Shown here: piece after piece, positions 36,101 to 47,639 of the stretch
Position numbering within the stretch: the first letter of the stretch is position 1
Layout: each line of letters starts with the position of its first letter
Notes under the pieces: generated by a model
The model's input: the letters and a program-made list of their open reading frames with translations, nothing else
Databases searched by the model: none
Told to the model about the DNA's origin: nothing
Program-made: the position numbers and the translations under genes
Assembly: GCA_950106755.1 (NCBI GenBank)
Contig: OX467088.1
Location: 7,858,001 to 7,922,000, forward strand
DNA from: Climacium dendroides
Taxonomy: Eukaryota; Streptophyta; Bryopsida; Hypnales; Climaciaceae
Length of the DNA: 64,000 nucleotides
Direction of reading: 5' to 3'

Positions 36101-39100
36101 ATTGGCGTCATCCACTGCTATGTTCCCTGGGTGCTGCAGAAGCAGAAAAATTATTCAAACGTTCAGTAGGAGATAAAAACACTTCACAATCCGTGAGTAG
36201 AGTTGTAGTTTATTGAATGCATGTTCGAAAGCTCTAACTGCAGTCTAAACAGTCTCTTCCAATCATCCCACCTTCTCAACTACTATTATAGAAATCTAAA
36301 GTTTCAATCGATTAGATGATTTCACAAAAGCCTACCACTGTAAAACCCCTAATCAGTAGCGGGCAATCGGCTGGAGGATATAGGAATACATACGGGATCT
36401 GCATGAAAGAAGCCATGCCGCAAAATCTGCTCCAAATACGACTCCACAGCATACCTAGCCAGTCTGCAATACAACTTTGTAGATTAGCAAGGGACTACCC
36501 TTTCCAAAGTCACAAATACCACACCAGCGAGCGAGAAGGACGAGCCATAAATTGGTACAAGGTTTCGTAGAGTCACCAGAGTTTATGACTGACTGTAATA
36601 GCTGTTCTCATGAAGCCTCTGTAATACTGACAAAACACAAGAATTGTCCAATTTCCTAAAATGGTTTTCTGGTCAAGATGGAGATACCTTTTCCGATCAA
36701 CTCCAAGCTCGTCCAAAGCAGCTATCCGATTAATTTTTATTCCCGGTACGTACTCCATAGTTAGAACCTGCCTCATACAAGACCTTGATAAGCGCACCTA
36801 AGATTTGCAAGTATAGCCTTCCAGGATAGTTACAACAACATTTAAATTTCAATACAACTATCTACTTAACCAAGAACAATTTGTAACAGACGGAAGATAC
36901 AAACCTGAGCCGTGCTGAACTCCCGAATGATGCTAGGAACTTTGATGTACGGCAAATCCCTAAAATTAAATGCGAACTTCTCTGCATTGGACGCTTCTTT
37001 AGTGTAGTCGATTTCCTACAGTGTAACACAATGAGAGCAATGAGTTTATCTCGGTGCAACATCCACGAACTCATGGTGGTTTTTGAGAATTTTTTTCTAA
37101 TAAAGATTCAGAACTTCAGGAACTTACTTTCAACCCAAAGAGATTGGATCCTTAGCATTATAAAAGTGGAGCTACAAACCTCATAGAGCACACTTGCACA
37201 CTCGTCATATATTGCAACCCAATCTCTCTTAGCTCCATCAGACTTAGGATCCACCTTCTGCAAGTTCTCAGCTATGACCTGGAACGTAAAATACGTCAAA
37301 ATCAAATAAAACTCGGTAAAGGGTCGATATTCAAAATTCAGAGATCCAACATGACTACCACTTCATGTCGACTCAAGATGAACAATTACGGAACGAATTA
37401 CATAAACAAGGGCCTGTCATGAAGCTAAAAGCAATAAGACCAAGACTAAACAGTTTGCTGTTCTAAGGGCCTAGCTAAATATATGGCTTCAAGCATTGAC
37501 CACTTGTACTTGGCACTTTCAAAAAAACGTAAAGAATGAAATTTATTACAGCAATCTGCAGTGCTCTTCTTCAAGAAATTGAATTCAAAAAGCTTCGTAG
37601 AAAATTGAAAGTTCCCCAAACCACTCATTGTGCGTGAGCAACGAGGATGAAGAAAGCAATAATGAAAGACTGAGATGAACTAACCCGCAGATTCTTGAGG
37701 TCGATGTCAAAAAGAGCCTTCAGGCCTGGACGTTGAACTTTGACAATGACTTCCTTGCCACGAAGCTTAGCCCGATGCACTTGACCTGAGTTCAAACACC
37801 CAATATTAGCTTCTGCTAGCACTATTCCGAAAGAGACAAAATATAGAATTTGAAGGTAGGAAATGACGTACCAAGACTAGCAGCTGCTATAGGATCACGA
37901 TCAAATCGATCAAAAATCAAATCAACAGGCCTGCCTAACTCTTCTTCCACGATTTTTACAGCAGTCTCCGAATCAAAGGGAGGGACTTGATCCTACGATT
38001 ACAGTATAACATTGTCAGTTGACATACAAAAAATATGATCCTCATCCAATGCAACACAGATCCAATGACAAGACATTCTACGATCCCACGAGATCGTTCG
38101 AGACAACTGACCTGCAGCTCGGCTAGTTCGTCAACATACTCCTTGGCGAGAATATCCACTCGTGTCGAAAATTGCTGACCAATTTTGATAAAAGTCGGGC
38201 CAAGTCGCAATAAACCCTCCTTTAGCCATTTAGCCAGAGACTTTCGTTTCTCGCGTTTCTTCAATTCTGTCACTCCGCCTGATCATCACAAAACGAATCG
38301 AATATTTAAATAGTTACTGTCAATTCACTCCTACCCTTCCATTCTTCTCATCGATTAAACCCTTTCGAGGTGGGGTGGGGTGGGGTGGGGGTCTCCTTTT
38401 TTAAGCCAAACCCATATTGCACAAACGATTTAAACAAACTATTACAAAGAAGAGGAGAATACCTCAAACCAAAGACAGAAAAGAAGGCAAATAAAATACA
38501 GTACCTTTGTACATAAATTTTTGATTGTTGAGCCACCACTTGAAGACGAATGTAAATACGAATGCCCAGATTTCCAAAGAGCGTTGTATCGTAGAATATG
38601 TTTTAAACTTGTTCCACCGTCCTCCAGGAGCGACAGACACCTGTTTATAACATAAACGCCACATGCTCATCACTTACATCACAAGAAAATGCTGCAAGTA
38701 ACGGACCATTCCAAAGCCCATCAAGTCGTTCACAGTGTAAAGAACACCGAATCTCATCAGAATCTACCAACTCCAACAGAAAAAGAAAAACTCGTACTAG
38801 ACGAGTGTGCTGGATTGACTTCACAAAAGAACATAATACTCAACAGTTGTTTGCGAATTAAAGACGCCTACGAAATTCTTATAATAAGTCCACCAACAAA
38901 GCCAGCTATATAAAAGCATTTGCTTAATAAAACTTAATCTGTTTCGAGTGAAATATGAAAGGATCGAGGAAATCTCATAGTCATGCTCTACGACAGTCTA
39001 ACAAGTTCAAACAAGAGCAGCATAGATTTCGTAGAACCCAAAGTGATGAAGAAGCCTCAACCACTAGAAAAGAGAAACGGATAAATCAAGCAGCAGTGAT

Positions 39101-40789
39101 AGCTTATGCTTAACAAGAAGATTGCAGAATTTCTCCTTATCGTAGCACAAGGAGAAGTAAAAAGATATAAAACGAAATTAAAAAATTAAAAGAAAACTGC
39201 AGAATTCCTCATTCGTCACTTCAACAACGTCAGCCATTCTTAGTTGGGCTGAGTATCGCTAGATTTCAACAAACATTTTGGTCTACCTACTGTGTAGGAA
39301 ATTGAAGAACGGAAATGCGGTTATTTAGCTAGATTTTATAGCAAGTTTGATGAAAATTTGTTGAAAACCCCCCAATCATTGTATTATTTATAGCTACCAA
39401 AATAATAAAATGCTATGCAGAATTCGCCAGAATGGGTAGCCTCGAAATCAAATTTCTGGAGCCACCTCTGCGAAAATCGAAAAAACGAAAGACGAAAGTG
39501 TCAACAAGCTCGTCAATGGAGGGAAAAGAAGAATAGGTGTACGCGTCTGAAGATAAACTGAAAAACTGATCGGCCGCAGTTCTCACTGGAATTGTCACAT
39601 TAGCTGATTATTCCGCAGAAGCATAATCGAAAATCTCTGGAAGCAAAAGAATTGAACTGATAGACATCCTCCGTCAGGAAGAGAGTTCTAATCACCAAAA
39701 TGCTAGGTCTCACAACTCCTTCGGCCAACGTACGCTCACAGAGGATAATTAAAGTTATATGTATGCCCTAACTTACAAAAGCTCGCCATTTCTTCAAAAT
39801 GCTACTCGATTGTTGCAACGAGCGTAGAATGAGTCACTCCAAATCGTTAAGACTAGCGAGTTCGTGATGGAAAGGTACTCAAAATGGAAGGTCAATCTCC
39901 ATCCTGTTCTAGTAGAGAGAAGTCTCAATTCAGCACATTCAAGAAAGAAACAAACTTGCATTTCACTTGCGCTCACTTGCCACAACGTTTGAGAATTGTG
40001 GCCTGAGAGCGCAAGTGAAACGCCACAATTCACAAACACTCGCCATTGCATTAATTAACATGCTATTCGAGTAAAGGAAATTAAACAATGTAATCAAGAA
40101 AAAAAAAATCAAAAACTACAATCAAGAAATCAAGAAATTTAACACACCTGAGATCTCGCTTTCTTGAACCATGGATCCTCTTGCTCGATTGATTCCACCT
40201 TAGAGATAACTTCCGCCTCTCTCACCGCATTCGCAGCGGCCCGAGCAGCACCATTGGTAAGGGAACCATTAGCTGCTCCACCATTAGCTGCTCCATTGCT
40301 GTAAGCACCGCCATTCGCCGACACGCTCCCATTCGCAGCTTCCTTGACCGCACCGTTACTCGCTTTCGCCGCCCCGTTCGAAGCCGCCTTCAAAACAACG
40401 CTCTCATCAACAGCGGTGGCCACCTCATCATCAACTCCAACAAGAACAGTTCCATTACTATTAGATTTCTCCCTCTCAGGCCACAACCTCTCCCCCTCCT
40501 CATCTTTCTCAAACTCGGCACTCGCCACCTCGGGCTCTAAATCAACCTGCGCTCGACTCACACCAATGCACCGCCTCCCTCCTCCTCCTCCCACACTACT
40601 AATTCGCCTCACCGCCTTCCTCCTCCAAACCAGGCCCTGCTGGCCTCGAGCCAGGACCGCCACCTTATTATTAACCCCCGACTGAGGAATGCAGCGACCT
40701 GAAAGGAATTGGCCATTTCCTCTCGTGTGCTGCCCTAGAGCTGTAGCAGCAATCCCCTTCGCAGCACACGCTGCTACGCACGCCGCCAT
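33102..40789 (-). CDS. Plastoglobule ABC1 atypical kinase, ABC1K3 type
   Basis: Atypical kinase of the ABC1/ADCK/UbiB family. In Arabidopsis ABC1K3 sits on chloroplast plastoglobules and affects prenylquinone metabolism. Twenty exons in transcript order: 40789-40148, 38640-38505, 38278-38112, 37992-37872, 37785-37685, 37278-37180, 37015-36905, 36767-36688, 36463-36394, 36133-36060, 35860-35791, 35470-35382, 35054-34921, 34655-34575, 34458-34398, 34198-34144, 33994-33896, 33777-33688, 33420-33361, 33218-33102; 818 aa. Marks are KIGQ (291-294), the Ala-rich loop AAASLGQVH (351-359), Lys371 in [16 protein letters not shown] (from 423), HADPHPGN (506-513) and DFG (528-530), with hydrophobic C-terminal helices. 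I chose the start at GCGATGGCG because the longer frame upstream begins with GTG. The N-terminus is transit-peptide-like, followed by an Ala/Asn/Gly-rich stretch (134-198). The C-terminal half closely matches Arabidopsis At1g79600 as I recall it. Confidence 0.95.
38370..38391 (+). repeat. (GGGGT)n microsatellite in an ABC1K3 intron
   Basis: Four and a half GGGGT units lie in intron 2 of the kinase gene. The transcript carries the C-rich complement near the 5' side of that intron. No function is evident. Confidence 0.8.
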
Positions 40790-41453
40790 CGCAAAAGCTT
40801 CGACAACACTCCCAGCGACGGAACCCCCGCAATCCCAAACCACGGCAAAAGGCTGGTCGCCGGGGGGTGGGATGTTGGCGAAGCGGCACTGGTGGTCAGA
40901 ATTGGAGAATTGGATTTCCAGAGGGTTCACTACTTCACTTTTTGCCAGAGGGCGTTATCTGTGGTCCACATTAATTCCAGTGATTTTCGTTACTTTTAGA
41001 GACACTTGTTACGCTATTCAGATATGAGTCACTTCCTGTGTTGGGGAAGAACAGGCAGTTAGTTCAAAGTTAGCCGGTGGAATTGGGAAAAAAATTCGGT
41101 AGTAATTTGAAAATGTTGGTAAAATCTCGGTCAAAAAATCTATAAATTTTTTTATTTGGAGTAAGAAATAGGAAAAAAAAAACTTGTTATTTTGAAAAAC
41201 TAGTCCAAATTGGGAATTGAAGGAAAATAGTCGATAAAACTCAAAAAAAATTCCAGAACGTTGGTTGCTTTTAGTCCATGGATGTCCCATATTTTTTAAC
41301 AAACATTACATTAGATTTGAAAGGACAAGAGCAATAGGTATTTTGTAAGAAATGATTGGATTTCTGGACTTGATAGGTGCATTTTTCATGTCTATGGTGA
41401 AAGTAAAAATCATCCATTAGCCACTTGCAGGCCTCAACATCCTTTTGGTGGGG

Positions 41454-41689
41454 TTAACTCTAAAATGTGAGGCTGGTCATCATGAAAATCAATCTTTTTG
41501 GTATAGTGTGAATCATTTCCTTTGGAAAAAAATAAATCCAAGAGCATTTATTGGAGGTCAAACTATTATGCAAGACCTTCCTTTTTCATAGGAAATTTCA
41601 AGGATGAACATCTACATTTCTATCCTACATTGAAGGATTCTTTGTCATCTATTGAATACTTAATGTTTGTGACTTCCTTCTAGGATTAA
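41454..41689. mobile_element. TTAA-bounded MITE, family A, diverged copy 3
   Basis: This 236-bp copy starts TTAACTCTAAAATG and ends TTCTAGGATTAA. Its interior aligns weakly but in order with the other two copies (GGAGGTCAAACTATTATG, GATGAACATCTACATTTCTA, CCTACATTGAAGGATTCTT). It has more substitutions than the other copies, suggesting an older insertion. It lies about 660 bp upstream of the ABC1 kinase start codon. Confidence 0.6.
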
Positions 41690-43250
41690 AGAATATCCAT
41701 CTATAATCATCACTGCCCCAAATGCAACACCTACATTTGGACCAAAATATGCTACAAAAACTTAGATATTGATGATACAAGATGTGTACAATCAAAACAC
41801 GAGAGCCTAGAAGAGTCTATTGCTAGTATACTTACAAACCAAATATTCATAGCTCATACATACAATGTCCAAATAATGCATACTGAATCATCTTTCACTT
41901 ACCAATAAGATTCAATCAAAATAATTTACATTTCATAGTTGTAAAGATGCGTAGTTCCAATTTGTGTTGATTCTAGGAACACATTCTTTCACCTTCAAAA
42001 GTCTTGCCTTCTACTTGGTGGATCACGACAAATGATTTCACGAGCTTCCTATAGGAGCTACATCAAATGGATGAAATACATCCAAATATGTTGATAAAGC
42101 AAATTTTTTTTATTCTCTTATGATGTGACTAGTATAATCATTAGGGCTTTTTTTATTACTTTTGAGAAAGTGAGAGGATGGTGACCACTTAAAATTTGAT
42201 AAAGCATTGTATTTCTACATTCGTTCATCTTTAGGACAAAAAAATACTTTTCTATCATATTCATGCACTTTTTCAAATTCAAATTTGGTGACTTTGTCCA
42301 CATTTTTAATAGAAATGGAAAAATTTTGGCTAAAAAAGATTACTTTTATTTGGGAAATAGATAAAGTTGGATTATTTTTAGTCTATAACTTCTTTTGCCT
42401 ATACAACTCTAAATCTACATTCTCCTATTTTTTAAAGGATTCTAACAGGTTAATTCCCAAAGGTACACATACACCAAGGGAGTATAAACTTATCTTATGA
42501 GGATTAAAATATTCTTAACTAGCATTTAGAATTGAGACATCTTTAAGTAGTAAAAAGTAAATAGATTATATTTCAAAGATCACTCTTAGTGGCACAAATT
42601 GATCATCTAACTTTAAATCCTAAAGGCTCCTAAATTCATATTCTAAATGATGAATAGAGTATTTCCAAGCAATTTTTTGTCTGTATAACTTATCATTCAA
42701 CCTATGTAATATTGAAATCTTTGAAAGTAAGCCTTCCTTCGTGATAGTATTGTCATAACATTCAAAAACTAGAAAAAAATCCTATTTATATTCTTTTATT
42801 GAGGAGAATATTGCACCTTATTAAATAATGTTACTAAGGTAGAAATTAAATGCAAGGGCATTTATTGTTGTCTAAAATAATGTGGAGTATCTTCAAAACA
42901 TAGGTCTAATATATAACAAATAAATTGTAAATTACAACCAAAAAATTGAATATAGAAATTATGAGAAGTTGAAATAACATAAATTATAGTGATGATCAAG
43001 GAAAAAAATGATAAATTGAAACTTGAGGTACATATTTTATGGTTATAATTACATACTTAACCTTACATTTGACATCAAAGAAAAGAAAATTTACAAAAAT
43101 TTATCAATGTTTGTCTTTTTCAATATGAAATATCCTGATATGATGATTTCACCCAACTTGATCCAAATTTATTGAAAATATAGAAAATATAGAAAAATTT
43201 AGAAGATGCTCACTAGAAATCAGGTGGTGATTTTTAATGGAACCAATAAA

Positions 43251-43360
43251 GATAGTCACACCTTCTCTAAGAAATGGAATTCTATGAAGTTGGAAAAATT
43301 GGCAAAAGAAAAGAGGAGCCAATGGCGAGCCATTCTACTTGAAGGTGTAACATTCCTTTT
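43251..43360. mobile_element. Partial family F element
   Basis: The left part (GATAGTCACACCTTCTCTAA, GAGGAGCCAATGGCGAGCC, GAAGGTGTAACATTCC) matches the first 110-130 bp of the full copy at 8.9 kb. The right end could not be placed with confidence, so the element may continue to about 43450. Confidence 0.5.
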
Positions 43361-44868
43361 TGTTATTTGGAACAATTCTCTTAACCTTCAAAAGACAAGA
43401 AATGGCACTTTGAATTCTCAAAGAATAAGTGTTGTGACCTTAGTAACACTTTAGTTATAGTTTCAAACAACCTCTAAAAGCCCTTCACAACTTAATGGAC
43501 TCACCACACTTCAATTTTAGTACCACTTAGGTCACAATTGGCTAGTACTACACATGCCATGCACCTACAACATTGTCTCTTATTTTCAACTTATACTACT
43601 AAGTCTTAGTCCCAGGACTATTAGTATGTATTTCACACATGCCATCTAGTATGCCACTTGGTGACATAGAATGGAACTTCCATTAATGTTCAAGCACTCA
43701 GTGGAGGCACTATTTTCCACCGATGCTCTTTGCCCTTGAATGTCATTCCACTCCATATTAAGCTCGTTATGTATTTACTACTTTCACATTGTTAATAATC
43801 AAAATACACAACTTAGAAAATATTGAGAATTATAGCCTAACAAGGAACAAACTCCATTCAGCCACTGCCATGAGACACACATATAAGTATTTCATGGTGC
43901 CTTGGAAACTAGTGGTGAGATTGCTTTACCAACCTTGAGTCACCAGAACAAATCAAAGCTCTAAGAGTGAGTAAGAAGGAAGACCAATCCTTTCTATAAT
44001 ACTCTCTATGGGATTCAGTAGACCCTTTCTTATGAATCAAAGGAACTTCCAAAATTAAAGTACGTTTTGGATTTCCAACTGAAATCATCAAATTACAATC
44101 CTGTTTGGACTCTTGAACTTCTAAACAACATAACTATGCAACCAAAGCTTTAAATTCTACATGTAAGCACATTTTGGATATGTATGCTACAAGTAAATGC
44201 TAATGGATTGCTCATTTGTCTCATTTGGACAAATTCTCACAAATTTATGGCCCTTCAAAGATTTTGGGTTCACTAGAAGCAGTGTCATGTCTTCATCACC
44301 ATTCTTTTTCTTGGCCATAACTTTGGGCTTATAGCTTAAAACTTTGTAGTGCTTGTCAATCCAACTTCTTTATATTCTTAGTTTTTCAATGATATGCTAC
44401 ATATCATATTTCTTTGAAGGATTAATTGGAAACCCCTCATCTCTAGCCTTTTTGTATCTTGGCACCAATAGAATACTACCAACTTTGAATCAATGCTTTT
44501 TTTTCTGGCAATTTGTCGCTGCTGTCAAATGATTCCAACTTGTCTAAACTAACCCCTCCATAAATGTGCCACTAGTGTGAGGGCATGCAAGCCTCTATTA
44601 TTTAAAAAAAAAATCCTCTAGTTTGAACGACCATAACTTCTAGTCAACTAGTCCACATCATGCATTTTTTGAATGGTTAGAAGTGTCTACTCAAGAGCTT
44701 TCCAAGCACGTAAGATACTCTACCATATTTTTCTAATTCAAAGCTCTATTGTACCCTATTTGCTTGGGAATTTCTCATTTTTTCCTTCCTAGACTTTTGC
44801 AAGGCTTGGAAAGTCACCCCCAAGGTCCCCTTGCTCACTAAGGCATTTCGGGCACCCAAAGGAGATAT

Positions 44869-45309
44869 AGGGGTAGTCACACCTTCTCCATTCCGAGTCC
44901 AAATAACGGAGAAGTTTCGCATGGCTGTTTCTAGTTGGGCGCCCGTGACTTTCGAAGCAACCATTCTTCGTTAATCTGCCAGTCTTGTTCTTCACCTCCG
45001 ACCCTGAAGAATTCGGCATCTGGAAGTTTTCCCGGTTATTTTTTCATCTTCCAACTTCGAAAATTCACCCTCCTGCATAGATTTCATCATCATTTCTTAC
45101 TGCCCCGTCATCATGGCTCCTCAAGCGACCATTGCGTGGCTCAAGCATGTAACTCATTCTCTGGTTTTTCGTTCTCGATCCTTTGCACGTCAAAAATGGG
45201 TGTTACACCTTCTTCATGCGCAACACCAGCCCATTGACTCCATCTTTCTCTCACCAACTTCGCATTCTTGAAGAATTTTTGGTCTTCTGAGAAGGTGTGA
45301 CTACCCCTA
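44869..45309. mobile_element. Inverted-terminus element, family F, copy 2
   Basis: The 441-bp element begins AGGGGTAGTCACACCTTCTC and ends GAAGGTGTGACTACCCCT, an almost perfect 19-bp inverted terminus. Its right 130 bp are the inverse of the left part of the copy at 8.9 kb (TTCTTGAAGAATTTTTGG, CACACCAGCCCATTG-like strings). The copy is less AT-rich than its surroundings, which may mean a recent insertion. No transposase is present. Confidence 0.7.
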
Positions 45310-45686
45310 ATAGAAGCTTTGCCTCCCACAAACTACCAACGAGAAAACATTCTCTGCAACGGTGGTGAAGAAGGTGTGACTACCCCTAATACCACACAGC
45401 ATGGCAGAGAATTCATACTTAGAGCAAGGCCACCCATCCTGCAAAATGCAGGTGGCCTCTACCTTGGGCTCGGTTGGATTTGGCAGCCAGCTACCAGGCT
45501 TGCCCCACCTATGGTCTCTTAAGAGGCCGTATGACTTCCAACCAGAGTACGACAACTCGGCATGAACCACTTGCTAGAATCGTGGAGAACAACTCAGGAC
45601 TTGTCTTTTCTTGTTTTAGAGGCCGAGTTGAGGCCTCCAAAACCACCCTCATATGGAGGCCAAAGTTCATTTCTAAGAGGTGCTTC

Positions 45687-45769
45687 TTAAGAGGTCATCT
45701 GTTTTGGAGGACGGGTGGGGCGGATTTTAGAGGCCTCTCTTAAGAGGCCATCCGTTTTGGAGGACGGGT
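45687..45769 (+). repeat. Two direct copies of a 31-bp GC-rich motif
   Basis: CTTAAGAGGTCATCTG/TTTTGGAGGACGGGT at 45687 recurs almost unchanged at 45739. A related CTTAAGAGGCC also occurs near 45520. It may be the end of another short element; function is unknown. Confidence 0.6.
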
Positions 45770-46003
45770 AGTGGTGCTCTTAGCAGAACATGAGATTTAC
45801 AGGGAGTGAGTTAGGGAGGATTTATTATTGAGTCGAACCAGATGACATGACGAATGAAGAACTGCATGTCACTAACTGAACGAATGAACTGAAGAACTGG
45901 ATGCATTTCATCCATCCAGCTGCTTCAGAGGCCCGCGGCCAACAAGGCGAGCTAGCGCCAGAGCTTTAACAATCCCAGCTGCACCCCGCCTCTCACCATC
46001 GCC

Positions 46004-47618
46004 ATGGCGTTGCTGCTATCCTCCGTCTCCGGGACTTCTTCACACCTCAGACGCGCTACTCTCGGTAATCTCTTTCATTGCTCCGTTTTCCTCATCACCA
46101 GCCGGCGAAAAACGAGCCCGATATGACGTGAATTGACTAAGACACTAGAATTCTGTTTCTGAATTCAAGGAGACGAAGAGGAGGAGCATTGCACTAGATT
46201 TTACCCTTGTTTTTAGAGATTCTTTGATTCTTTTTTATTTTTGTAGCTATTTCTTGACATTGCGCTCTATTTGGTTGAACAGGACCTGTTGCACAGCGGC
46301 ATGTGAATTCCAGTTATAGCGCGGTAGATTCAGTCGCTTCTACTAGCGGAAGATTGCATCAGGGAGAAGCTTGCCTGGCGTCCAGTGCTTCCTGTCAAAT
46401 TTTCGGTAGCAGTGAATTAGGTGACTATACATTCCTTTCCCTTCCACGAAGGATTTTTGCATTTGATGCGTGCGAATGAACCCTGAGCAGCCAAGGCGCT
46501 TCTTATTGATATATTTCCAGAGTTCGCTTTGCGTTATTGGATTGTGTGTCAGCAAGGGGACACGAAGGTTGCGTTTTAGGTTTTACTTAATCGTCAGCGT
46601 GTTTTCATGAAATTTGAGTGTCATTACAACTCCTTAATTTGACATTTTGAGAAATTTCGTTTGACATAAGAGTGAACATCGAATTGTAGCTAATGTTGAA
46701 ACATACACGCACATTGACCAAATCATCAATTCAAAGTAGACTATCAAAAATTGGTTCCCCTTTCAATCTGTAATTCTCTTAAATTAAAATGTCGGATTCA
46801 AGCTTGAATTATATGTTTCTTGTTTACACATGTGGAATTATGATTTTCACGCATTTTTCATGTTGAAAATTATGATTGGATAAAACTACATGAATTCATA
46901 AAGAGATTTGGACAAAGCGTCATGAGGTTTTTGTCCAATGTTGTTTACTAATGCTTTAGGGAATGACCTTTTGAAAAGCAGGATTTCTCATTTGAATTCT
47001 CATACTTCTTTAATCTGACAATTGTTGTTGATGAGTAGATGATAAGTAGGGGCCTAATTCTTAAAGATTGGTTGGAATTGTCATTGAGGACTACGAGATT
47101 TCTAGTTTTATGCATTGGAAATTCCAGAAGGAACTCCACTGGCGCTTGATGGTTATAAGCCATTGCCTATTTGTCTACTTGATCATTCGAAGGTTGGCAC
47201 ATTGCAGTATCATGGAAATCATCTTCATTAGCTTCGCGTAAACAAGCACGGCGGGTGCATACCGTAAGGATTCGGTGTGAGCAAACCACAGAGGGTGGAA
47301 ATAGAAGGAGATTGGACACCTGGATTGGACGCCTTGCCATGCTAGGTTTTGCTGCTGTAATTGGCGTTGAGGTCTCTACCGGGAAGGGAGTACTTGCGGT
47401 GCGCTTTTCAAACCAATCCTAGTTCAATTCAAACATATAATTCCTCTTACCAAACCTAGCTCCAGATCATGATGCAGATGCTAATTAGCACGATTGTTCT
47501 GATTTTGTTGCAGAGTGCTGGTCTTCCGCTTCTAGTACCCACTCCTGTGTTGGCCCTCATCGCCCTGGCGGGGGCGGTGACGGCTTTTGGAGTTTTCCGA
47601 TCATCGGACAGGGATTGA
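46004..47618 (+). CDS. Stress-enhanced protein 1 (SEP1), two-helix LHC-like protein
   Basis: Thylakoid LHC-like protein of the ELIP/SEP group, thought to protect against light stress by binding pigments or aiding assembly. Four exons, 46004-46064, 46283-46405, 47208-47398 and 47514-47618, joined in frame, give 159 aa. The N-terminus (MALLLSSVSGTSSHLRRATL) is Ser-rich and basic like a chloroplast transit peptide. Then comes RIRCEQTTEGG (82-92), an LHC-type first helix with GRLAMLGF (102-109) and Glu115 in VIGVEVSTGKG, and a second C-terminal helix (PVLALIALAGAVTAFGVF). This order and the STGKG link match Arabidopsis SEP1 (At4g34190 in my recollection). The usual Glu before the GRxAM motif is replaced (DTWIGRLAM), as in SEP1 itself. 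The start codon context GCCATGGCG is strong. Confidence 0.87.
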
Positions 47619-47639
47619 ACACTCTTGCAGTGTCATTGC

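Larger units (their letters stand above)
41050..45950. other. Gene-free region with MITEs
   Basis: No gene is recognised between the kinase start and SEP1. The region holds a diverged TTAA-bounded MITE, one full and one partial family F element and a short direct repeat, all listed separately. An isolated family F terminus (GAAGGTGTGACTACCCCTA) lies at about 45370-45388, some 80 bp beyond the end of the full copy. The small ORFs around 44.7-45.7 kb occur on both strands within these elements and are not genes. Confidence 0.6.

Noticed and set aside
40790..40930. Longer N-terminal extension of ABC1K3
   Set aside because: The extended frame begins with GTG, not ATG, and the ATG at 40789 has a strong start context and a transit-like peptide.
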